From: Lactonifactor sp050944855
GTDB taxonomy: Bacteria; Bacillota; Clostridia; Lachnospirales; Lachnospiraceae
NCBI GenBank assembly: GCA_050944855.1
Contig: JBMNRU010000007.1
Location: 62,001 to 126,000, forward strand
DNA: 64,000 nucleotides
Direction: 5' to 3'
Shown here: piece after piece, positions 31,323-40,400 of the stretch
Layout of the letters: every line of letters starts with the position of its first letter
How positions within the stretch are numbered: position 1 is the stretch's first letter
Notes under the pieces: model-generated
Seen by the model: only the letters and a program-made list of their open reading frames with translations
What the model was told of the DNA's origin: nothing
Databases searched by the model: none
Program-made: the position numbers and the translations under genes

Positions 31323-32157
31323 AATATTTATTCAGATGTGTCAGGACATTATAGAGAATGGTGTGAGTACAGAGGGTGAAAAAGTACGGCCTGTCTGGGA
31401 AGATACCGGGGAATTTGCCTATACGATCAAACGTTTCGGTGTGGTAAACCGTTATAACCTGCAGGAGGAGTTTCCGGCGATCACTTTGCGGAGAACCGGG
31501 ATCAAGAGTGCGTTTGATGAAATTTTATGGATCTGGCAGAAAAAGTCTAATAATATTAAAGATCTGGGTCCTCATATCTGGGACAGCTGGGCAGATGAAG
31601 ACGGTTCCATCGGCAAGGCCTATGGATATCAGCTGGGTGTAAAGCATCAGTATAAGGAAGGCATGATGGATCAGGTAGACCGCGTGTTATACGATCTGAA
31701 GCATAATCCTTACAGTAGGAGAATTATGACGAATATTTATGTCCATCAGGATCTTCATGAGATGAATCTGTATCCCTGCGCGTATTCGATGACATTTAAC
31801 GTAACCCAGGAAAAGGGAAAGGACAAGATGACCTTAAATGCTGTGCTGAATCAGCGCTCTCAGGATGTGCTGGCAGCCAATAACTGGAATGTATGTCAGT
31901 ATGCACTGCTTCTTATGATGTTCGCTCAGGTAAACGATATGTATCCGGGGGAACTGCTCCATGTGATCGCCGATGCACATATTTATGACCGCCATATTCC
32001 TATGGTGCAGGAACTGATTAGCCGGCCGACCTTTGATGCGCCTAAGGTTTCGCTGAATCCGGAGATTAAGAATTTTTATGATTTTACGGTGGATGACGTA
32101 ACGATTGAGAATTATCAGACCGGGTCGCAGATTAAAAATATACCTATTGCCGTATAA
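31306..32157 (+). CDS. thyA: Thymidylate synthase
   Basis: Methylates dUMP to dTMP using methylene-tetrahydrofolate. The 283-residue protein carries the dUMP-binding arginine region NPYSRRIMTNIY, the catalytic Cys158 in NLYPCAYSMTF, the conserved NQRSQDVLAANNWNVCQYALL segment (split: NQRSQDVLAANN, WNVCQYALL) and HVIADAHIYDRH. The active-site context (LYPC rather than APCH) marks it as a divergent ThyA subgroup found in Clostridia. ATG 31306 has GGAG seven bases upstream; ATG 31300 would be too close. folA, which regenerates the folate it oxidises, follows after 11 bases. Confidence 0.94.
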   Translation: MSAADKIFIQMCQDIIENGVSTEGEKVRPVWEDTGEFAYTIKRFGVVNRYNLQEEFPAITLRRTGIKSAFDEILWIWQKKSNNIKDLGPHIWDSWADEDGSIGKAYGYQLGVKHQYKEGMMDQVDRVLYDLKHNPYSRRIMTNIYVHQDLHEMNLYPCAYSMTFNVTQEKGKDKMTLNAVLNQRSQDVLAANNWNVCQYALLLMMFAQVNDMYPGELLHVIADAHIYDRHIPMVQELISRPTFDAPKVSLNPEIKNFYDFTVDDVTIENYQTGSQIKNIPIAV

Positions 32158-32168
32158 GGAGGATCTTT

Positions 32169-32657
32169 ATGAATATTATTGTAGCTGTAGATGAGAATTG
32201 GGCGATTGGAAAGGACAATAAGCTGCTGGTGAGTATCCCGGCTGATATGAAGTTTTTCCGCAGCACTACCACAGGCAAGGTAGTGATTATGGGAAGGAAG
32301 ACGTTAGAAAGCTTTCCCAACGGGATGCCGCTGAAAAACCGTACCAATGTTGTGATTACCAGAGATGAGAATTATGATGCGAAGGGCGCTCTTGTGGTAC
32401 ACAGTGTAGAAGAAGCGCTGGAAGCCGTAAAAGAGTATCCTACAGAAGATGTCTATGTGATCGGCGGTGACAGTGTCTATAAACAGATGCTTCCCTATTG
32501 TAATGTGGCCCATATAACAAAGATTCATTATGCTTATGAAGCAGATTCCTATTTTCCGAATCTGGAAGAGGAAGGATGGGAGATCACAGAAAGAAGTGAA
32601 GAACAGACCTATTTTGATCTGGAATATGAGTTTGTAAAATATGAGAAAAAAGCATAA
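32169..32657 (+). CDS. folA: Dihydrofolate reductase
   Basis: Reduces dihydrofolate, the by-product of the ThyA reaction, with NADPH. The 162-residue enzyme has the classical start MNIIVAVDENWAIGKDNKLL, the VVIMGRKTLESFP NADPH-binding motif, and VYVIGGDSVYKQML near residue 98. Length is typical. AAGGAGG precedes the ATG. It closes the hydrolase-thyA-folA operon and ends at a hairpin terminator shared with the convergent ilvE. Confidence 0.96.
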   Translation: MNIIVAVDENWAIGKDNKLLVSIPADMKFFRSTTTGKVVIMGRKTLESFPNGMPLKNRTNVVITRDENYDAKGALVVHSVEEALEAVKEYPTEDVYVIGGDSVYKQMLPYCNVAHITKIHYAYEADSYFPNLEEEGWEITERSEEQTYFDLEYEFVKYEKKA

Positions 32658-32661
32658 AAAC

Positions 32662-32687
32662 CGGCGGGATTTTCCCGCCGATTTTGT
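32662..32687. terminator. Terminator between folA and ilvE
   Basis: CGGCGGGA (32662-32669) pairs perfectly with TCCCGCCG (32673-32680), followed by ATTTTGTT; A-rich on the other side. It lies between two convergent genes. Confidence 0.8.
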
Positions 32688-32711
32688 TCACCTTAAGTGG
32701 CATTTTTACTT

Positions 32712-33737
32712 CTATTTAATTACATGGATCCAGCCTTCGGGGGCTTCGATTCTGCCCATCTGGATACCTGTTAATGTGTCATACAGTTTCTTTGTAGTTG
32801 GTCCCATATCCGTCATACCGCTTGGCAGGCAGATTTCAGTATCATGATCTACGATCTTGCCGACCGGAGAGATTACAGCAGCGGTACCGCAAAGACCACA
32901 TTCTGCAAAGTCTTTTACTTCATCCAGGTACACTTCTCTTTCTTCTACTTTCAGGCCCAGATATTTTTCTGCAACATAGAGAAGAGAACGCCGGGTGATA
33001 GACGGAAGGATACTGCCGGACTTAGGTGTTACAACGGTATTGTCTTTGGTAACAAAGATAAAGTTGGCACCGCCGGTTTCCTCAACTTTGGTTCTGCTCT
33101 GCGGATCCAGGTACATGTTTTCATCATAACCCTGATGGTGTGCATCTACGATAGCATGTAAACTCATGGCATAGTTCAGGCCTGCTTTAATATGCCCGGT
33201 TCCGTTTGGAGCGGCACGGTCGAAATCACTGACACGAATAGTAAGAGGTTTTACGCCGCCTTTAAAGTACGGACCTACAGGGGTGGTGAATACACGGAAC
33301 TGATATTCATCTGCCGGTTTTACCCCGATGACAGGGTTGCTTCCGAATAAGAACGGACGGATATATAAGGTTGCGCCGGAGCCAAAAGGCGGAACATAGG
33401 CAGCGTTAGCTTCTACGGTTTTGGTTACCGCATCCAGGAAGCGGTCTGCCGGGAAAACAGGCATTTCCAGTCTGGAGGCAGAGTCCATAAGACGCTGTGC
33501 GTTTAAGTCAGGGCGGAAGGTGACAATATGTCCGTCTTCAGTTGTGTATGCTTTTAGTCCTTCAAAAACAGTCTGTGCATATTGGAAAACGCAGGCACAT
33601 TCATTTAACAAAATCTGATCGTCGGTAGTCAGTGTGCCTTCATCCCATGCTCCGTCTTTGTAATTTGATACATAGCGGTAATCTGTTTTCATGTAACTAA
33701 AGCCCAGGTTGCCCCAATCAATCTCTTTTTTTTCCAT
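32712..33737 (-). CDS. ilvE: Branched-chain amino-acid aminotransferase
   Basis: PLP-dependent class IV aminotransferase that interconverts leucine, isoleucine and valine with their keto acids. The 341-residue protein shows FEGLKAY, the PLP lysine Lys184 in GHIKAGLNYAMS, and the EETGGANFIFV and TRRSLLYVAEK segments. AAGGAGG stands before ATG 33737. A predicted promoter (33791-33819) and a CodY-box-like sequence (33833-33847) lie upstream, consistent with repression by CodY when branched-chain amino acids are abundant. Confidence 0.95.
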   Translation of the reverse strand: MEKKEIDWGNLGFSYMKTDYRYVSNYKDGAWDEGTLTTDDQILLNECACVFQYAQTVFEGLKAYTTEDGHIVTFRPDLNAQRLMDSASRLEMPVFPADRFLDAVTKTVEANAAYVPPFGSGATLYIRPFLFGSNPVIGVKPADEYQFRVFTTPVGPYFKGGVKPLTIRVSDFDRAAPNGTGHIKAGLNYAMSLHAIVDAHHQGYDENMYLDPQSRTKVEETGGANFIFVTKDNTVVTPKSGSILPSITRRSLLYVAEKYLGLKVEEREVYLDEVKDFAECGLCGTAAVISPVGKIVDHDTEICLPSGMTDMGPTTKKLYDTLTGIQMGRIEAPEGWIHVIK

Positions 33738-33790
33738 ATTAAATTCCTCCTTTTGCTGCTGTAATTTATGACATAATTAATATGTTTGCT

Positions 33791-33819
33791 ATTATAAAAC
33801 TTTTAGACGTAAGATGCAA
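33791..33819 (-). promoter_or_regulatory. Predicted sigma-A promoter of ilvE
   Basis: On the minus strand TTGCAT (33819-33814), a 17-base spacer and a consensus TATAAT (33796-33791), about 54 bases upstream of the ilvE start codon. Confidence 0.75.
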
Positions 33820-33832
33820 ATAAATCTTGAGA

Positions 33833-33847
33833 AATTGTCTGAGAAAT
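33833..33847. promoter_or_regulatory. CodY-box-like sequence upstream of ilvE
   Basis: The 15-mer AATTGTCTGAGAAAT matches the CodY consensus AATTTTCWGAAAATT at 12 of 15 positions. It lies roughly 50-65 bases upstream of the expected ilvE start point. It also lies between ilvE and xpaC, so either gene could be affected. A by-eye match. Confidence 0.5.
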
Positions 33848-33899
33848 TATATAATTCCATATAGAAGTAAAAGTACGATTGACAGACAGGAGGGAACAA

Positions 33900-35123
33900 A
33901 TGCCGAATCAGGATTGGTACGATCTGGGAGATGAGATTGGCAATATTGTGCAGGAAGCCATTGATTCCCAGAATTTTTCAAGATTGAATCAAACCATTAA
34001 CCAGACAATTGGAAGAACTATAAATACAGCTATGGATGGCGTGCGTATGGCCGGAAGGGCAATGGAGAATGTACAGGAGACATCCAGGCGCCGTTATACT
34101 GCACAGAAACAGGAGGTTCCTTTCAGCCAGCGGCGGGTGAATCCGGATGCCGACAGGGAACATTTATATTATAAGAAGACAACCGTAAACAGTATTTTGG
34201 GATATGCATTTGCTATTATCGGAGGTATCACTTCTTTTGGCCTGGCTTTGTCAATCTTTATTGTGTTGCTGGTGTCAGGTTTTGCCGGGGATATCCATGA
34301 TGGACTGTTTGTGTCCGCTGTGATGTTGCTGCCGCTGCTGGCAGTCGGTCTGGTGTTTTTTGCAATAGGATGCAGGACATTGGGATGGATAAAGCGTTTT
34401 AAACGTTATTGCCGTGCTTTGGGCAAGCGCACGTATTGTGATATGAAGGAACTGGCACAGGCTGTAGGGAAATCTGAGGGTTATGTGAGAAAGGATCTGC
34501 AGAAATTGATTGAAAAAGGGATGTTTTGTCAGGGTCATATAGACCGGCAGAGCACTTGCCTGATGGTGTCGGATGAGGCATATCAACAGTATCTGGAAGC
34601 AGAAGAGCAGCTGCAGAAACGGAACCAGGAAGCGGCGGCACAGCAGGAGACGGCAAAGAACGCCGCCGAGAGTCGTGAGTATTCTCCGGAAGTACAGAAA
34701 GTACTGGAAAAGGGAAGAGGATATATACGCAGGCTGAGGGAATGTAACGATGCCATTCCCGGTGAGGTGATTTCCAATAAAATTTCCCATACAGAGCTTT
34801 TGACTGCGAAGATTTTCCAATGTGTGGAGCAGGATCCGTCTGTAGTATCTGATCTGCGCAGACTGATGGAATACTATCTGCCCACAACGATTAAGCTGCT
34901 GGAAGCCTATGAGGAATTGGATGCACAGCCTATACAGGGAGAGAATATCGCGAATTCCAAAAAAGAGATCGAGGATAGTCTGGATACGATCAATATAGCA
35001 TTTGAGAAGCTTTTGGACAGTTTGTTTGAAGAAAAGGCCTGGGATGTGTCTTCGGATATCTCCGTCTTAAAGAGTATGCTGGCGCAGGAAGGCCTGACCG
35101 GAACAGATTTTAACGCACAGTAA
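33900..35123 (+). CDS. XpaC-like protein (5-bromo-4-chloroindolyl phosphate hydrolysis family)
   Basis: A 407-residue membrane protein resembling XpaC. An N-terminal polar part of about 100 residues (repeats of NQTIxxTI) is followed by two membrane segments near residues 103-128 and 135-160. After them comes a short winged-helix-like stretch (CDMKELAQAVGKSEGYVRKDLQKLIEKG, split: CDMKELAQAVGKSEG, YVRKDLQKLIEKG), a coiled region rich in Gln/Glu, and a helical C-terminal domain (TAKIFQCVEQDPSVV ... YYLPTTIKLLEAYEEL). The C-terminal domain is the XpaC signature. The telA-like gene follows, the same order as xpaC-yaaN in Bacillus subtilis. Biochemical function is unknown. ATG 33900 has GGAGG six bases upstream. 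Confidence 0.8.
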   Translation: MPNQDWYDLGDEIGNIVQEAIDSQNFSRLNQTINQTIGRTINTAMDGVRMAGRAMENVQETSRRRYTAQKQEVPFSQRRVNPDADREHLYYKKTTVNSILGYAFAIIGGITSFGLALSIFIVLLVSGFAGDIHDGLFVSAVMLLPLLAVGLVFFAIGCRTLGWIKRFKRYCRALGKRTYCDMKELAQAVGKSEGYVRKDLQKLIEKGMFCQGHIDRQSTCLMVSDEAYQQYLEAEEQLQKRNQEAAAQQETAKNAAESREYSPEVQKVLEKGRGYIRRLRECNDAIPGEVISNKISHTELLTAKIFQCVEQDPSVVSDLRRLMEYYLPTTIKLLEAYEELDAQPIQGENIANSKKEIEDSLDTINIAFEKLLDSLFEEKAWDVSSDISVLKSMLAQEGLTGTDFNAQ

Positions 35124-35169
35124 AATGATAGAGAATCCATAGTGAGGAATTTTCGGAAAAGAGGAAGAT

Positions 35170-36312
35170 ATGAACGACGATTTTAAAGAATTTCAGGCAA
35201 CTCCTACCTTAACATTAGATCCTTTGGGGGATATGCAGCCAAAACAGGAATTGGTAGTGGAAGAGCCTGTACAGCCGGAGGTAATGGATGACAGTATGCT
35301 TTCGGAAGAAGAAAAGAAAATGGTAGAAGATTTTTCTGCTCAGATTGATGTGACCAATACCAATATGATCTTGCAGTATGGCGCCGGAACTCAGAAAAAA
35401 ATGGCGGATTTTTCAGAGAAAGCCCTGGAGAATGTGAAAACGCAGGATCTGGGAGAAGTGGGTGACCTGCTTGCCGGAGTGGTAACAGAATTAAAAGAGT
35501 TTGATGTGGAAGAAGAGAAAGGACTGTTCGGATTTTTCAAGCGCGGAGCCAATAAACTGACTGCCATGAAAGCAAAGTATGATAAGGCAGAGGTGAATGT
35601 GGAAAAGATCTGTAAAGTACTGGAGGATCATCAGGTACAGCTGATGAAGGATTCCGCTATGCTGGATAAGATGTATGAGATGAATCTTACATACTTTAAA
35701 GAATTATCCATGTACATTCTGGCGGGAAAGAAGAAACTGCAGCAGGTGAGAAATACGCAGCTGAAGGAAGCTATGGATAAGGCCCAGAGAAGCGGTCTGC
35801 CGGAGGATGCACAGGCAGCCAGAGATCTGGAAAGTATGTGTGAACGTTTTGAAAAGAAAGTGTATGATCTGGAACTGACCAGAACGATTGCACTTCAGAC
35901 AGCGCCGCAGATCCGTCTGGTGCAGAACAATGACGCTCTTATGATCGAAAAAATCCAGTCTACACTGGTGAATACTATTCCACTTTGGAAAAGTCAGATG
36001 GTCATTGCCCTTGGAGTGGAAAATGCATCCATGGCAGCAGAGGCACAGCGTCAGGTTACCGATATGACCAATGAGCTGTTGAAGAAAAATGCAGCGAAGC
36101 TGAAAACTGCCACAGTGGAAACAGCAAAAGAAACCGAGAGAGGGATTGTGGATATGGAGACACTGCGTACCACAAACGAAACCCTTATCTCTACGCTGGA
36201 TGAAGTGATGAAGATCCAGCAGGAGGGCCGTCAGAAACGGGCAGAAGCAGAAGTGGAAATTGCAAAACTGGAAGGCGATCTGAAGCAGAAATTATTGCAG
36301 ATTCAGGCATAA
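35170..36312 (+). CDS. TelA-like toxic anion resistance family protein
   Basis: A 380-residue, predominantly helical cytoplasmic protein of the TelA/YaaN family. Members are linked to tolerance of tellurite, cell-wall antibiotics and lantibiotics, but the mechanism is unsettled. Recognisable parts are LSEEEKKMVEDFSAQID, a GLFGFFKRGANKLTAMKAKY segment, and the C-terminal ALGVENASMAAEAQRQVTD with MTNELLKKNA. It is paired with the xpaC-like gene, whose stop is 47 bases upstream, so both probably act together in envelope stress response (inference). A terminator follows. Confidence 0.88.
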   Translation: MNDDFKEFQATPTLTLDPLGDMQPKQELVVEEPVQPEVMDDSMLSEEEKKMVEDFSAQIDVTNTNMILQYGAGTQKKMADFSEKALENVKTQDLGEVGDLLAGVVTELKEFDVEEEKGLFGFFKRGANKLTAMKAKYDKAEVNVEKICKVLEDHQVQLMKDSAMLDKMYEMNLTYFKELSMYILAGKKKLQQVRNTQLKEAMDKAQRSGLPEDAQAARDLESMCERFEKKVYDLELTRTIALQTAPQIRLVQNNDALMIEKIQSTLVNTIPLWKSQMVIALGVENASMAAEAQRQVTDMTNELLKKNAAKLKTATVETAKETERGIVDMETLRTTNETLISTLDEVMKIQQEGRQKRAEAEVEIAKLEGDLKQKLLQIQA

Positions 36313-36347
36313 CAGTATTAGTGATAATGATAAATGAAGCAGAGTTG

Positions 36348-36381
36348 AGCTGCTGCAGGAGATATCCGGCAGCAGCTTTTC
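36348..36381 (+). terminator. Intrinsic terminator of the xpaC-telA pair
   Basis: AGCTGCTGC (36348-36356) pairs perfectly with GCAGCAGCT (36369-36377), followed by TTTTCC. Confidence 0.75.
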
Positions 36382-36432
36382 CTCTATGAAACGTGTGAAT
36401 GATTACATTTTTATCAGTCAGGAGGAAGGAAT

Positions 36433-37485
36433 ATGTACAGAGAGCAGACGAAAGTGATTCGGATCGGGGACCGCTGTATCGGCGGCGGCAATCCTATTTT
36501 GATCCAGTCCATGACTAATACAAAAACAGAAGATGTAGAAGGAACGGTAGCGCAGATCCAGGCCCTGACGAAAGCGGGCTGTGAGATTGTGCGCTGTACT
36601 GTGCCCACCCTGGAGGCAGCCAGAGCATTAAAGAAAATCAAGAAACAAATTCACATTCCTTTAGTGGCAGACATTCATTTTGATTATAAAATGGCTATTG
36701 CGGCCATGGAAAACGGTGCAGATAAGATCCGCATCAACCCGGGCAATATTGGTGGTATGGATAAGATCAAAGCGGTTGTGGATGTGGCAAAGGAGAGGGA
36801 CATCCCGATTCGTGTAGGGGTAAACAGCGGCTCGCTGGAAAAAGAACTGGTGGCCAGATATCATGGAGTTACAGCAGAAGGCTTAGTAGAAAGTGCTCTG
36901 GATAAGGTGAAGATCATAGAAGATCTGGGATATGATAATCTGGTGATCAGTATTAAATCCTCCGATGTTATGATGTGTGCCAGGGCGCATGAACTGATTG
37001 CAAAAAAGACCCGGTATCCGCTGCATGTGGGGATTACGGAAGCAGGAACCTTGTATTCCGGCAATATAAAGTCGGCAGTCGGACTGGGAATTATTTTATA
37101 TCAGGGGATCGGAGATACCATCCGTGTATCCCTGACCGGCGATCCGGTGGAAGAGATTAAGTCGGCAAAACGAATTCTGAAAACATTAGGGCTTCGCAAA
37201 GGCGGCATTGAAGTAGTGTCCTGTCCTACCTGCGGAAGAACACAGATCGATCTCATCGGTTTGGCAAATCAGGTGGAGACTATGGCGGCAGAATTTCCAT
37301 TGGATATCAAAGTGGCGGTCATGGGCTGTGTGGTGAATGGCCCGGGTGAGGCCAAAGAAGCAGATCTTGGGATTGCAGGAGGAAAAGGTACGGGACTTTT
37401 GATTAAGAAAGGCGAAATTATTAAGAAAGTTCCGGAAGCAGAACTGCTGCAGTGCCTGCGGGAGGAATTGGAACATTGGAAATAA
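36433..37485 (+). CDS. ispG: 4-hydroxy-3-methylbut-2-enyl diphosphate synthase IspG
   Basis: The next-to-last enzyme of the MEP isoprenoid pathway, reducing the cyclic diphosphate MEcPP to HMBPP with a [4Fe-4S] cluster. The 350-residue protein is the two-domain bacterial form. A TIM barrel starts at NPILIQSMTNTKTEDVEGT, contains PLVADIHFDYKMA and DKIRINPGNIG, and is followed by a C-terminal domain with cluster ligands Cys264, Cys267 (CPTCGR) and Cys299 (MGCVVNGPGE). AGGAGG precedes the ATG. polC overlaps its end, the usual ispG-polC order in Clostridia; dxr and rseP, often just upstream, are not there. Confidence 0.95.
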   Translation: MYREQTKVIRIGDRCIGGGNPILIQSMTNTKTEDVEGTVAQIQALTKAGCEIVRCTVPTLEAARALKKIKKQIHIPLVADIHFDYKMAIAAMENGADKIRINPGNIGGMDKIKAVVDVAKERDIPIRVGVNSGSLEKELVARYHGVTAEGLVESALDKVKIIEDLGYDNLVISIKSSDVMMCARAHELIAKKTRYPLHVGITEAGTLYSGNIKSAVGLGIILYQGIGDTIRVSLTGDPVEEIKSAKRILKTLGLRKGGIEVVSCPTCGRTQIDLIGLANQVETMAAEFPLDIKVAVMGCVVNGPGEAKEADLGIAGGKGTGLLIKKGEIIKKVPEAELLQCLREELEHWK

Positions 37486-40400
37486 AGGAATTTTTTCAGG
37501 TATTTCCTCAGCTGGAGGTGGAAAAGCAGCTGCGGGATCTGTTGGAAACGGTAGAGGTAACCAAAGTATCTATTAATCCGGCGAAGGATCATCTGCGGGT
37601 TTATATTGTCAGTACCCAATGGATTCATAAAAACTATATTTATGTGCTGGAAAAGGCAATTGCAGAGCAGTGTTTTCCGGGGATCGCGATTGCTGTAAAG
37701 GTGATTGAGAAGTTTCATCTTTCCTCTCAGTATACGCCGGAGAACTTTTTTGAATGTTATCGATCCAGTATGTATCAGGAATTGAAGGAGTACAGCGTAC
37801 TTTTGCACAATGTGTTTTATACGGCAGCGGTAAGTTTTCCAAAGCCGGATACGATGCATCTGGTTTTGCAGCAGTCGGTGATCGCAAAAAGTAAACAGAC
37901 AGAATTGCAGGAATATCTGGAAAAAATATTTTGTGAACGGGCGGGTCTTCCTTTTCAGTTGGAAATTGCGTACCGGGAGGCAAAAGAAAGCAAGACGAAA
38001 AAGAACAGTGAGATGCGTATGCTTCAGGAGGCCGCTGATGTGGTGCGGCAGTCTGCCCTGGGCGGAGGAAAGAAAGAAATACCACTGACAGAAGAGTCTG
38101 CGGAAAAAGAAAAGCATCCGGAAGAAAACGGAGAGAAAAAAGCCCTTAAAAAGAGAAGCGGAGAAAAGAAAAAAGAGAATACAAAGAAAAATTTTGGCGG
38201 AGATTATTATAACAGAAGCGTAAAACGTTCGGATAATCCGGACGTGCTGTATGGACGGGACTTTGATAATGAGCCGATGAAACTGGAAGAAATTACCGGT
38301 GAGATGGGTGATGTCTGTGTCCGTGGTCAGATTATGACAGTGGAGACAAGAGAAATACGAAATGAAAAAACAATTATTTCTTTTTCTATTACCGATTTTA
38401 CCGATTCCATCATGATAAAAATGTTTGCCAGAAATGAGCAGGTGGAGGAAATTCTGGAAGGAATTCAACCGAAAGCGTTTATTAAGCTAAAAGGGGTTAC
38501 TACCATTGACCGTTTTGACAGTGAACTGACCATTGGCTCTGTTGTAGGAATTAAAAAGATTCCCAGTTTTCTTTCCGTCAGAATGGATCACAGCCCACAG
38601 AAACGTGTGGAGCTTCACTGTCATACCAAGATGAGCGATATGGATGGCGTATCCGAAGCAACAGAATTAATCAAGAGAGCCTATCAGTGGGGACATAAGG
38701 CAATTGCCATTACAGATCACGGAGTGGTACAGGCATTTCCGGAAGCAAACCACTGTTTTGATGCCTGGGGCGGAGTCGTGCCGCCGGAGTCCGACTTTAA
38801 GGTGATTTATGGCATGGAAGCATACCTGGTGGACGATTTAAAGAATATGGTGGATAACAGCAAGGGACAAAGCTTAGAGGATCCGTTTGTTGTGTTTGAT
38901 ATTGAAACCACCGGATTCAGTCCGTTGAAGAATAAAATTATAGAGATTGGTGCCGTGAAGGTGGAAAAGGGACAGATTACCGAACATTTTTCGCATTTTG
39001 TAAACCCGCAGGTGCCGATTCCTTTTCGTATTGAACAGCTGACCGGTATCGGTGACCATATGGTGGCGGACGCGCCGGTGATCGCAGAAATACTGCCGCA
39101 GTTTATGGAGTTTTGCCAGGGCTGCGTTATGGTGGCTCACAATGCAGAATTTGACATGAGCTTTATTAAGAAAAACTGCGAAGAATTGGGGATAGAACGG
39201 GAATTTACCAGTGTAGATACGGTAGCTATGGCTCGTTTCCTGCTTCCTAAGCTTAATCGTTTTAAGCTGGACACGGTGGCAAAGGCGGTGGGGGTACCGC
39301 TGCAAAACCATCATCGGGCAGTGGATGATGCTGCCTGTACGGCGGATATTTTTGTAAAATTTATCCAGATATTGAAGGAAAGAGGTATCTTTCAGCTGGA
39401 TCAGTTAAATGAAAAGAGCGTTGCAAATGAGGAAATGGTGAAAAAGATGCCGTCTTACCATGCGATTATTCTGGCGACGAATGATGTCGGACGTGTCAAT
39501 CTGTATCATCTGGTGTCAGATTCTCATTTGATCTATTATAACAGAAGGCCCCGTGTACCAAAAAGTTTGTATTTGAAATATCAGGAAGGACTGCTTATCG
39601 GTTCTGCCTGTGAGGCGGGAGAATTATACCAGGCTATTTTACAGGGAAGACCGGAGACGGAGATTTCCCGTCTGGCAGAGTTTTATGACTATCTGGAGAT
39701 CCAGCCTTTGGGCAATAACCGATTTATGCTTCGCGATGATAAATCTCCGGTGTCCTCGGAGGAAGATTTAAAGGAGATTAACCGGAAAATTGTAAAATTG
39801 GGACAGGATTTTAATAAGCCCGTGGTTGCTACCTGTGATGTGCATTTTCTGGATCCAGAGGATGAGGTATACCGACGGATCATTATGGCGGGAAAAGGTT
39901 TTGACGATGCGGACGAGCAGGCACCTCTTTATCTGCGCACTACAGAAGAAATGCTGGAGGAATTTGCTTATCTGGGCCATGAAAAAGCGGAAGAAGTGGT
40001 CATTACCAATACCAATAAAATTGCGGATATGTGTGAGAAAATTTCGCCGATCCACAAAGGAAAATGTCCGCCGATCATTGAAAATTCCGATGAAATGTTA
40101 AGAGAGATCTGTTATCAGAAGGCCCATGAAATCTACGGGGAGGAGCTGCCGAAGGCAGTAGAGGATCGTTTGGAAAGAGAATTGCATTCTATTATTTCCA
40201 ATGGCTATGCAGTAATGTATATGATTGCACAGAAGCTGGTGTGGAAATCTAACAGTGACGGCTATCTGGTAGGTTCCCGGGGATCCGTAGGTTCTTCTTT
40301 CGCGGCTACCATGTCGGGAATTACGGAAGTCAATCCGTTGAGTCCCCACTATTATTGTGAGTCCTGTCATTATTCGGATTTCGATTCGGAGGAGGTGCGG

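Noticed and set aside
37269..38468. Long open frame of about 400 codons on the minus strand opposite ispG/polC
   Set aside because: It is antisense to two well-supported genes, has no ribosome site, and its translation is His/Phe/Arg-rich with no recognisable domain; it is a codon-bias shadow.
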